This document shows, in pieces, positions 13,287 to 20,011 of a DNA stretch of 23,882 nucleotides (its first letter is position 1; each line of letters opens with the position of its first letter). The DNA comes from VRUE01 sp040901495 (GTDB taxonomy: Bacteria; Actinomycetota; Thermoleophilia; Solirubrobacterales; 70-9). The stretch covers positions 1 through 23,882 of the forward strand of contig JBBDYO010000049.1 in the NCBI GenBank assembly GCA_040901495.1. Direction: 5' to 3'. The notes under the pieces are model-generated. The model was not told the origin of the DNA. It did no database searches and worked only from the letters and a program-made list of their open reading frames with translations. Both the position numbers and the translations under genes were made by a program.

Positions 13287-14091
13287 TCACCGCCCACTGT
13301 CCGTAGGCGACCGCTTCACCGGCTTCTTTCGATTTTGCCGCCAGGCCGAAGCCCAAGCGCTGGTTGTTGAACGCCTCCAACGGCGTGGTTTCGTCCAGGT
13401 TGACTTCTTCGGTCAGGTAGACACAGAGGTTGCCCGCTGTCGCCGATGGGGCCGAGCCGCTGCCGATCCCAGCGCAGTTGGCGTTCGTCTGGCCTTTTTT
13501 CAGCACTGTGACGGCAGGCGGGTTCCCGCTGATCGGGAATGGGTAGCTCACCGAGTCGCTGCCGAACTCGGGTGCGACGCCCGAGATGAACTTGACGTAG
13601 AAGACACCACGCAGAGTCTGCCCGCTGCGCAGCGTGCCCAGCAGCGGGCCGATTTCGCTGTTCAGCTTTGCCGCGGTCACCGAGCCGTTGTCGAGCTTAT
13701 CCGTGGTCACCGCTTCTTTGGCGAGTTTTGCGCTCGTCACGACCTCGTTGCCGAGTTTGTTGGTGCCGACGACGCCGTTCGCGATCGTCGCGTTGATCAC
13801 GGAGCTTTTGGCCAACTTGGCGGAAGTGATCACGCCGTTGCCGATGTTGCCCGTCCCGACCGCGTTTGGACCGATCTTGCCGGGGATAACTGCGCCGCGG
13901 GCGATCTTGACGCTCGTCACGGCCCCGTTGCGCAGCTTGACGGCCGTGACCGCACCACGCTTCAGTTGTTTCGGGCCGACGCTGTTGCGGGGCAGCCCCG
14001 CGGCGACCGCGACGCCGCCAAGCGCGACGAACAGCGCCAGGCTGGCGATCACGTTCGAGTAATTCAGCTTGCTGCGAAAACGGGGGGACAT
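13276..14091 (-). CDS. Secreted or anchored decapeptide-repeat protein
   Basis: A 271-residue protein of unknown function. Residues 12-32 form one hydrophobic segment (VIASLALFVALGGVAVAAG), a signal peptide or anchor. Residues 37-146 consist of eleven back-to-back ten-residue repeats with the approximate consensus AVTSAKLANG, an arrangement that suggests a beta-solenoid. The C-terminal 125 residues form a separate domain with two cysteines (NCAGIG, NLCVYL), perhaps disulfide-linked. Similar FVALGG plus repeat proteins are frequent in Thermoleophilia as I recall them. ATG 14091 is chosen because GAGGAGG lies 5 nt upstream (plus-strand 14097-14103); a longer reading to 14418 runs antisense through ilvE and is rejected. 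Confidence 0.82.
   Translation of the reverse strand: MSPRFRSKLNYSNVIASLALFVALGGVAVAAGLPRNSVGPKQLKRGAVTAVKLRNGAVTSVKIARGAVIPGKIGPNAVGTGNIGNGVITSAKLAKSSVINATIANGVVGTNKLGNEVVTSAKLAKEAVTTDKLDNGSVTAAKLNSEIGPLLGTLRSGQTLRGVFYVKFISGVAPEFGSDSVSYPFPISGNPPAVTVLKKGQTNANCAGIGSGSAPSATAGNLCVYLTEEVNLDETTPLEAFNNQRLGFGLAAKSKEAGEAVAYGQWAVTAP
13654..13983 (-). repeat. Eleven tandem decapeptide-coding repeats (30-bp period)
   Basis: The 330 bp code for eleven in-register ten-residue units (residues 37-146 of the minus-strand protein), with Val at position 2 and Lys-Leu/Ile near positions 6-7 in most units. The DNA units are diverged but still share GTCAC and AAG-CT patterns. Confidence 0.85.
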
Positions 14092-14157
14092 CTGGGCCTC
14101 CTCTTGGTTGACGTCTTTCCTTTCGCACGTACCACCCGAAGCCCTTGTCGCATCGGG

Positions 14158-14163
14158 CATACT
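14158..14163 (+). promoter_or_regulatory. Putative -10 box for ilvE
   Basis: CATACT (four of six consensus bases) lies 9 nt before ATG 14173, which would give a leaderless or nearly leaderless transcript. No Shine-Dalgarno precedes the ATG. Confidence 0.35.
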
Positions 14164-14172
14164 TCCCACAAC

Positions 14173-15123
14173 ATGGAGCAGGCAGAGTTGATTTGGCATA
14201 ACGGCGAATTCGTGCCCTGGGAAGACGCCAAGGTGCACGTGCTCAGCCACGGATTGCACTACGGGACCGGGGTCTTCGAGGGCATCCGCTGCTACGAGAC
14301 AGAGCGGGGCCCGGCGGTCTTCCGCCACCGCGAGCACCTGGCCCGGCTCGAGCAGTCGGCCAAGCTCTACTACTTCGATCTGCCCTACTCGACGGAGGAG
14401 CTGCGCAAGGCGACCCACGAGCTGATCGCGCGCAACGGACTTCGCTCCTGCTACATCAGGCCGCTCGCCTTCCGTGGCTACGGCGAGATGGGCCTCTACG
14501 CGAAAAGCGCGCCGATCGAGGTGATCGTCGCCGTCTGGCCCTGGGGCGCCTATCTAGGCGACGAGGGCAAGCAGAACGGCATCCGCGCCAAGGTGTCGAG
14601 CTGGCGGCGGATCAGCTCCGCCAGCCTGATCCCTCACGCCAAGGCCTCTGGCCAGTACCTCAACTCGATCCTCGCCAAGACCGAGTCGGCCAGCGCCGGC
14701 TACGAAGAGGCGATCCTGCTCGACGAGCGCGGCTTCGTCTGCGAGGGCTCGGGCGAGAACATCTTCCTGGTGCGGGACGGGCAACTCGTCACGCCCCCGC
14801 ATGTCGCCTCGATCCTCGACGGCATCAGCCGCAAGTCGGTGATCCAGATCGCCCGGGACCTCGGCTACACGGTGGTCGAGCGCGACGTGGCCCGCGCCGA
14901 GCTCTACCTCGCCGAGGAGATCTTCCTCACCGGGACCGCGGCGGAGCTGGTGCCGGTGCGGGAGATCGACGACCACGAGATCGGCGAGCCCGGGGAGATA
15001 ACCCGTCACGTGCAGGCAAAGTTCGAGGACGCTCTGCACGGTCGCGCCGAGGAGTACCTGGAGTGGCTCGATTTCGTCGAGGTTCCAGCGGAAGCGGACG
15101 AACCGAGTAAGGTGAGCTCGTGA
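14173..15123 (+). CDS. ilvE: Branched-chain amino acid aminotransferase
   Basis: Transfers the amino group from glutamate to the 2-oxo acids of leucine, isoleucine and valine, PLP-dependent. The 316-residue protein has the class IV aminotransferase features: HYGTGVFEGIRCY (about 29-41), the conserved Arg/Tyr segment SCYIRPLAFRG, the PLP lysine at about Lys157 in HAKASGQYLNS, and CEGSGENIF for phosphate binding. Length matches the short bacterial IlvE form (about 310). The ATG has no clear Shine-Dalgarno but follows a CATACT box. An upstream reading through the preceding 1.8 kb is an artefact of high GC. It is followed by a structured leader and cimA. Confidence 0.95.
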   Translation: MEQAELIWHNGEFVPWEDAKVHVLSHGLHYGTGVFEGIRCYETERGPAVFRHREHLARLEQSAKLYYFDLPYSTEELRKATHELIARNGLRSCYIRPLAFRGYGEMGLYAKSAPIEVIVAVWPWGAYLGDEGKQNGIRAKVSSWRRISSASLIPHAKASGQYLNSILAKTESASAGYEEAILLDERGFVCEGSGENIFLVRDGQLVTPPHVASILDGISRKSVIQIARDLGYTVVERDVARAELYLAEEIFLTGTAAELVPVREIDDHEIGEPGEITRHVQAKFEDALHGRAEEYLEWLDFVEVPAEADEPSKVSS

Positions 15124-15170
15124 TGCGCACTCGTTTCGAGGCAGTCGGGCGAATTACCGCAGCCGCCTAG
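15123..15170 (+). CDS. Mini-ORF (15 codons) between ilvE and cimA
   Basis: Encodes MRTRFEAVGRITAAA; its ATG overlaps the ilvE stop (TGATG) and its stop falls in the loop of the first of three tandem hairpins. It has only one Ile codon, so classical isoleucine attenuation is not supported. It may be translated by re-initiation after ilvE, or may be chance. Confidence 0.2.
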   Translation: MRTRFEAVGRITAAA

Positions 15171-15214
15171 CGGCTGGCGTGGCGACGTCCACGCAGGCGG
15201 GCCAGAGCAGGCCC
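15160..15214 (+). promoter_or_regulatory. Three tandem hairpins in the cimA leader
   Basis: Hairpin 1: CAGCCGC/GCGGCTG (15160-15176, 7 bp, 3-nt loop). Hairpin 2: GCGTGG/CCACGC (15177-15194, 6 bp, 6-nt loop). Hairpin 3: GGGCC/GGCCC (15199-15214, 5 bp, 6-nt loop). All are perfect and nearly contiguous, 30 nt before cimA. They may form a terminator/attenuator or a processing site between ilvE and cimA. Confidence 0.45.
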
Positions 15215-15246
15215 TCTCCCCGATCTCTCGAATCGAAAGGCCTCAG

Positions 15247-16824
15247 ATGGAACAGGTAAAGCTCTACGACACCACCTTGCGTGACGGCATGGGCGGCCAG
15301 GGCATGTCGCTCTCGGTCGGCGAGAAGCTGAAGGTCGTGCGCGCGCTCGACCGGCTGGGCATCCAGTTCATCGAGGCCGGCTTCCCCAGCTCCAACCCAA
15401 AAGAGGCGGAACTATTCGAGCTGCTCGCCGAGGAGAAGCTGGAGCAGGCGACGATCTGCGCCTTCGGGATGACGAGGCGCGCGGGAGTCGCGGCGGCCGA
15501 AGACCCGGCGCTCGAGACCTTGACCAGCTCCTTCGCTCCCGTCGTCTGCCTGGTCGGCAAGAGCTGGAAGCTCCACCTGGAGAAGGTGATACGCGTCCCG
15601 GTGGAGGAGAACCTGGCGATGATCCGCGACTCGGTCGCCTTCTGCGGGGGGAAGGGCAAGCGGCCGGTCTTCGATGCTGAGCACTTCTTCGACGGCTACC
15701 GCGACGACCCCGGCTTCGCGCTCGAATGCGTCCGCGCCGCGGCCGACGCCGGGGCCGAGAACGTCACCCTTTGCGACACCAACGGGGGCAGCCTGCCGGA
15801 CTTCATCGGCGAGGCGACCGGGGCGGTCGTCGCCGCGCTTGGCGACGATGTCGAGATCGGCATCCACACCCACAACGACGCCGAGTGCGCGGTCGCCAAC
15901 TCGCTCGCCGCGGTGGCGGCGGGAGCCCGGCTCGTACAGGGCACCGTCAACGGCTACGGAGAGCGCTGCGGCAACGCCAACCTCGCCTCCATCCTGCCGG
16001 CCCTACAGCTGAAGATGGGCTTCGACGTCGTCCCCAAGGAGTCCCTGGCCAACCTCACCCCGACCGCCCACTACCTGGACGAGCTCTGCAACATGACGCC
16101 GAACCCAGACCAGGCCTACGTCGGCCGCAACGCCTTCGCCCACAAGGCGGGCATGCATGCCGCCGGGGTGGCGACTGACGCCCGCACCTTCGAGCACCTC
16201 GACCCGGCCGAGGTTGGCAACGAGCGCGACATCCTCCCGTCCGAGCTGTCGGGGAAGGCGACGATCCGCACCCAGGCCGAGCAGGCGGGGTTGGAGATCG
16301 ACGACGCGGCGACCGGGCGGGCGCTGGAGCGGCTGAAGGAGCTCGAGCACAGGGGCTACCACTACGAGGCGGCGCAGGCATCGTTCGAGCTCCTGCTGCG
16401 GCGCGAGTCGGGGTCCTACGAGCCGCTGTTCGAGTTGGAGAGCTTTCGTGTCACAACCGAGAAACACGCTGACGGGAAGGTCGAGACGGAGGCGACCGTC
16501 AAGGTCAAGGTTGGCGAGGAGCATTACGCCGAGGTGGCCAAGGGCAACGGCCCGGTCAATGCACTCGATAGCGCCCTGCGCGCGGCGATCGCCGACCGCT
16601 ACCCGCACCTGGCGGACATCGAGCTGACCAACTACAAGGTGCGAATCCTCGACGAGAGCCACGGCACCGGCGCGATAACCCGCGTCCTGCTCGACTCCTC
16701 CGACCACGAGCGGGAGTGGGGGACGATCGGGGTCTCCGAGAACATCATCGAGGCGTCCTGGGAGGCACTGGTCGACTCACTGGAGTACGCGTTCCAGCCG
16801 CGCATGGAGAACGACGCCGGGTAG
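15247..16824 (+). CDS. cimA: (R)-citramalate synthase
   Basis: Condenses pyruvate with acetyl-CoA to citramalate, the entry to threonine-independent isoleucine synthesis. The 525-residue protein shares the HMGL barrel with LeuA: LYDTTLRDGMGGQGMS at about 6-21, the metal-binding HTHNDAECAVANS, NGYGERCGNAN, and a C-terminal LeuA-type dimer domain (about 395-520). The overall length, the early GGQGMS and the HYEAAQASFELLLRR segment fit the citramalate synthase family (TIGR00977-like) rather than LeuA or homocitrate synthase. AAAGG (15236-15240) lies 6 nt before the ATG. LeuCD and LeuB in the same cluster can complete the route to 2-oxobutyrate. Confidence 0.93.
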   Translation: MEQVKLYDTTLRDGMGGQGMSLSVGEKLKVVRALDRLGIQFIEAGFPSSNPKEAELFELLAEEKLEQATICAFGMTRRAGVAAAEDPALETLTSSFAPVVCLVGKSWKLHLEKVIRVPVEENLAMIRDSVAFCGGKGKRPVFDAEHFFDGYRDDPGFALECVRAAADAGAENVTLCDTNGGSLPDFIGEATGAVVAALGDDVEIGIHTHNDAECAVANSLAAVAAGARLVQGTVNGYGERCGNANLASILPALQLKMGFDVVPKESLANLTPTAHYLDELCNMTPNPDQAYVGRNAFAHKAGMHAAGVATDARTFEHLDPAEVGNERDILPSELSGKATIRTQAEQAGLEIDDAATGRALERLKELEHRGYHYEAAQASFELLLRRESGSYEPLFELESFRVTTEKHADGKVETEATVKVKVGEEHYAEVAKGNGPVNALDSALRAAIADRYPHLADIELTNYKVRILDESHGTGAITRVLLDSSDHEREWGTIGVSENIIEASWEALVDSLEYAFQPRMENDAG

Positions 16825-16837
16825 GGTGGCCATCCCG

Positions 16838-17977
16838 ATGGGTGGCCTGGCCGACACGGAACCGATCCCGCTCGCGCGCCCGGAGCTCGGGCTGCGGGAG
16901 GAGGAGCTGGTGCTCGAGGTGCTCCGCTCGGGCCGGCTCTCGCTGGGGCCGATGGGAGAGCGCTTCGAGCGCGAGTTCGCCGCCTGGCTCGGCGTGGAGG
17001 ACGCGATTGCCGTTTCCAGCGGCACCGCCGCGCTCCACCTTGGGGTGCGGGCCCTCAAATGGGGAGAGGGCGACGAGGTTCTGACCAGCCCGTTCAGCTT
17101 CGTCGCCTCCGCCAACTGCCTGCTCTACGAGGGCGCCCGGCCGGTCTTCTGCGACGTCGACCCGGTGACGCTCGACCTCGACACGGCGGCGGTCGCGGCG
17201 GCGAAGGGCGAGCGGACCGTCGGCATCCTGCCCGTCCACATCTTCGGCTATCCGGCGGCGATGGCGAGCCTGGAGATGTTCGCCTCCAGCCATGGCCTCG
17301 GCATCCTCGAGGACGCCTGTGAGGCGGTTGGCGCCATCGACGCCGACGGCCACAAGGTGGGCGCGCGCGGCAACCTCGCGACCTTCGCCTTCTACGCGAA
17401 CAAGCAGATGACGACGGGGGAGGGGGGGATGATCGTCCCCTCCAACTGGGAAGTGGCCGAGCGCCTGCGCTCCGAGCGCAACCAGGGCCGCGCCACCAAC
17501 ATGGGCTGGCTCGACCACGGTGGCCTCGGCTTCAACTACAGGCTCTCCGATGTGGCCGCCGCGATCGGCGTCGCCCAGGTCGAGAAGCTGGATGAGATGC
17601 TGGAGCGGCGCTCGAGGGTGGCGGCGCTGTACGAGGAGGGGCTGGCAGGGATCGAGGGCTTGGAGACGCCTATCGCCGGCCGTGGCGAGGAGGGTCGCAG
17701 CTGGTTCGTCTACACCATCCGCCTGCCACGCGAGGTCGACCGCCGGGAGGCGATCGTGCAGCTCGATGAGCGCGGCATTGCCAGTAAGGCCTATCTGCCC
17801 TGCATCCACCTCTTCCCGCACCTGCGCGAGCTCGGCTACAGCGAGGGCCAGTTCCCGGTCGCCGAAGAAGCCTCGGCGCGCTCACTCGCGCTGCCGTTCT
17901 TCACCTCGATGACCGAGTCGCAGGTGACCCAGGTTTGCGAGGCGCTGGCGTCGATCCTCGGCCAACGGGCTGGGTAG
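16838..17977 (+). CDS. DegT/DnrJ/EryC1/StrS-family aminotransferase
   Basis: A PLP enzyme of the family that aminates keto-sugars for surface polysaccharides or antibiotics. The 379-residue protein opens IPLARPELGLREEELVLEVL and has GPMGERFEREFA, SSGTAALHLGVRAL, DACEAVGA, and the PLP lysine at about Lys189 in YANKQMTTGEGG. The C-terminal part closes with LPFFTSMTESQV, typical of the family. No other sugar genes are nearby, so the substrate is unknown. Start: ATG 16838 follows a TAGGGT -10-like box (16822-16827) by 10 nt; GTG 16826, one base after the cimA stop, is an alternative that would add four residues. Confidence 0.92.
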   Translation: MGGLADTEPIPLARPELGLREEELVLEVLRSGRLSLGPMGERFEREFAAWLGVEDAIAVSSGTAALHLGVRALKWGEGDEVLTSPFSFVASANCLLYEGARPVFCDVDPVTLDLDTAAVAAAKGERTVGILPVHIFGYPAAMASLEMFASSHGLGILEDACEAVGAIDADGHKVGARGNLATFAFYANKQMTTGEGGMIVPSNWEVAERLRSERNQGRATNMGWLDHGGLGFNYRLSDVAAAIGVAQVEKLDEMLERRSRVAALYEEGLAGIEGLETPIAGRGEEGRSWFVYTIRLPREVDRREAIVQLDERGIASKAYLPCIHLFPHLRELGYSEGQFPVAEEASARSLALPFFTSMTESQVTQVCEALASILGQRAG

Positions 17978-17978
17978 G

Positions 17979-17984
17979 GATAAT
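17979..17984 (+). promoter_or_regulatory. Putative -10 box for argH
   Basis: GATAAT (five of six consensus bases) lies directly after the upstream stop codon and 10 nt before the argH ATG (17995). No Shine-Dalgarno is present, so a near-leaderless argH-mpg transcript is plausible. Confidence 0.4.
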
Positions 17985-17994
17985 CGCGACTCCC

Positions 17995-19386
17995 ATGTCC
18001 CGCTTCCGTAAAGATCCCGACCCCCGCTTCTGGCGGCTCAACCGCTCGATCGAGTTCGACTGGCGGCTGGCGCCGTATGACATCGACCAGTCCCAGGCGC
18101 ATGCCCGCGGCCTGCGCGACATCGGCGTGCTCAGCGACGACGAGCTGGAGCAGATCGACACCGGCCTCGAGCGGGTCCGGGCCCGCATGGGGGAGCACGG
18201 CTTCGAATTCGACGATGCCGACGAGGACATCCACATGGCGATCGAGCGCCTGCTCGGCGAGGAGATCGGCCCCGTGGCCGGCAAGCTGCACACGGGCCGC
18301 TCCCGCAACGACCAGGTCGCAACCGACGTCGCGATGGTCGTGCAGGCGCACTCGCTGCGCGCGATCGAGCTGGCGGGGGCGACGATGGAGCAGTTGCTGG
18401 AGCTTGCCGAACGCCATCGCGACTGGCCGATGCCCGGCTATACGCACCTGCAGCGGGCCCAGCCCGTCTACCTCGGCCACCACCTTCTGGCCTACTTCTG
18501 GATGCTGGCCCGCGACGTGCTGCGCTTCCAGTTCGCGCTTGACAGCGCGTCGGTGATGCCGCTCGGCTCGGGTGCCCTGGCGGGCGTCAACTGGGAGATC
18601 GACAGGCGCGCCGTCGCCGACGATCTCGGCTTCGAACACGTCAGCCCCAACTCGATCGACGGCGCCTCCAACCGGGACTTCGTCCTCGACTACCTCGCCG
18701 CCGCCTCGACCTGTGCGATGCACCTCTCGCGGTTTGGCTCGGAGCTCGTCATCTGGTCGAGCAGTGAGTTCGGCTTCTGCCAGCTCGACGAGTCGTTCTC
18801 CTCTGGGTCGAGCATCATGCCCCAGAAGGTGAACCCGGACTCGGCGGAGCTGCTGAGAGCTAAGAGCCCGCGGGTCGGCGCCTCCTACGCGGCACTGCTC
18901 GGCGCGATGCACGCGCTGCCGCTCACCTACGGCAAGGACATGCAGGAGGACAAGGAGCCGCTCTTCGACGCGATCGACACGGTGGAGCTGTGCCTCGACG
19001 CGCTCGAGGGCATGTTGAGCGGGATCGAGTTCGACCGCGAGCGGCTGGAGCAGGCCTCCGGCGACGAGATGTTGGCGGCGACCGAGGTGGCTGACCTGCT
19101 GGTGCGCAAGGGCGTGCCCTTCAGGGAGGCGCACGGGATCGTCGGCGGGTTGGTTCGCGACGCGCTCGAGCAGGGCAAGACCCTGTCCGAGTTGACGTCG
19201 GAGGAGCTGCAAAAGCACTCCGAGCACCTCGACGACTCCTTCTATGACCTCCTGCGACGGGACAGCTGGCTCGAGTCGAAGCGGATCGAGGGTGGGACGG
19301 GCTCTGAGGCGCTCGGCAACCAGATCGCATTCGCACACGAGACGCTCGCCGCGGTCAAGGCGCGGGTGCTCGAAGAGAGGGAATGA
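17995..19386 (+). CDS. argH: Argininosuccinate lyase
   Basis: Cleaves argininosuccinate to arginine and fumarate, the last step of arginine synthesis. The 463-residue protein shows the fumarase/aspartase superfamily signature GSSIMPQKVNPD at 271-282 (mobile catalytic Ser loop), HTGRSRNDQVATD (99-111), and GYTHLQRAQPV with the catalytic His at 151. ATG 17995 fits the usual N-terminus; an upstream in-frame start at 17935 would lie inside the previous gene. There is no argG or other arginine gene in the window. Its stop overlaps the glycosylase start (ATGA), so the two genes are coupled. Confidence 0.96.
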   Translation: MSRFRKDPDPRFWRLNRSIEFDWRLAPYDIDQSQAHARGLRDIGVLSDDELEQIDTGLERVRARMGEHGFEFDDADEDIHMAIERLLGEEIGPVAGKLHTGRSRNDQVATDVAMVVQAHSLRAIELAGATMEQLLELAERHRDWPMPGYTHLQRAQPVYLGHHLLAYFWMLARDVLRFQFALDSASVMPLGSGALAGVNWEIDRRAVADDLGFEHVSPNSIDGASNRDFVLDYLAAASTCAMHLSRFGSELVIWSSSEFGFCQLDESFSSGSSIMPQKVNPDSAELLRAKSPRVGASYAALLGAMHALPLTYGKDMQEDKEPLFDAIDTVELCLDALEGMLSGIEFDRERLEQASGDEMLAATEVADLLVRKGVPFREAHGIVGGLVRDALEQGKTLSELTSEELQKHSEHLDDSFYDLLRRDSWLESKRIEGGTGSEALGNQIAFAHETLAAVKARVLEERE

Positions 19387-19985
19387 GCTCGGCGGCGGCC
19401 CTGGAGTCGAGGCTTGGCCCCGGCTTCTTTGACCGCAGCGTGCACGACGTCGCGCGGGAGCTGGTCGGCTGCCGCCTCTTCTACGGCGGTTGCGGTGGAA
19501 CGATCGTCGAGGCCGAGAGCTACGAGCGCGACGACCCAGCCTGCCACGCCTACGTCGGGCTGACCGACCGCACCGAGGTTCTCTTCGGCCCGCCCGGCCG
19601 AGCCTACGTCTACCTCTCCTATGGCATCCACAGCCTGCTGAACGCCGTTGCCGAGCCCGACGGCCAGGCCGCCGCGGTGCTGATCCGGGCGCTGGAGCCG
19701 ACCGCTGGCTTGGAGGAGATGCGGGCCCGGCGAGGCGGGCGCACCGATCCAGAGCTCTGCTCGGGACCCGGAAAGCTGACCGAGGCGCTGGGCATCGGCC
19801 TCGAGGCCAACGGCGCCGACTTGGGGAAGAACCCGTTCCTATTCCTGCCTCGCGAGGACGGCTGGGAAGGAAAGATCGTCGCCGGACCTCGGATCGGGAT
19901 CACGAAAGCTGTGGAGAACCCGTGGCGCTTCTGCCTTGCCGGCAGTCGCTTCGTCTCCCGCCCATGGCCCGCGCCTGACGCTTAG
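19383..19985 (+). CDS. DNA-3-methyladenine glycosylase (AAG/MPG family)
   Basis: Removes alkylated purines such as 3-methyladenine from DNA as the first step of base excision repair. The 200-residue protein has ARELVGCRLFYGG, then IVEAESYERDDPACHA with the probable catalytic Glu45 and base-stacking Tyr47 and His55, then FGPPGRAYVYLSYGIHSLLNAV, and GPGKLTEALGI, all family hallmarks. The usual length is about 190-210. The ATG overlaps the argH TGA. The stop codon lies at the foot of a 28-bp palindrome shared with the converging gene. Confidence 0.93.
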   Translation: MSSAAALESRLGPGFFDRSVHDVARELVGCRLFYGGCGGTIVEAESYERDDPACHAYVGLTDRTEVLFGPPGRAYVYLSYGIHSLLNAVAEPDGQAAAVLIRALEPTAGLEEMRARRGGRTDPELCSGPGKLTEALGIGLEANGADLGKNPFLFLPREDGWEGKIVAGPRIGITKAVENPWRFCLAGSRFVSRPWPAPDA

Positions 19986-20011
19986 AACCTATCCCGATCG
20001 GGATAGGTTCT
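19984..20011. terminator. Perfect 28-bp palindrome, bidirectional terminator
   Basis: Fourteen bases are followed by their exact reverse complement, centred on GATC at 19996-19999. Both converging genes end in it: the glycosylase TAG (19983-19985) enters its left foot and the penicillin-binding protein TAA (20011-20013, minus) its right foot. As RNA it gives a stem of about 12 bp in either direction, followed by only two to three U residues. Confidence 0.7.

Noticed and set aside
13276..14418. Longer N-terminus (to 14418) for the decapeptide-repeat protein
   Set aside because: It would run antisense through the ilvE start; ATG 14091 has a GAGGAGG site at good spacing followed directly by an export segment.
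12388..15123. A 911-codon open frame running from inside leuB through the repeat-protein gene into ilvE
   Set aside because: Only the last 316 codons (ilvE) look like a protein. The upstream part is Arg/Gly-rich out-of-frame leuB and antisense of the repeat protein; stop codons are rare by chance in this GC-rich DNA.
17836..19338. A 500-codon minus-strand ORF opposite argH
   Set aside because: Shadow of argH with no domain; the argH reading shows complete catalytic motifs.
19984..20011. An attachment site or mobile-element end
   Set aside because: No integrase, transposase or second copy is present in the window, and the position across two convergent stop codons fits a terminator.
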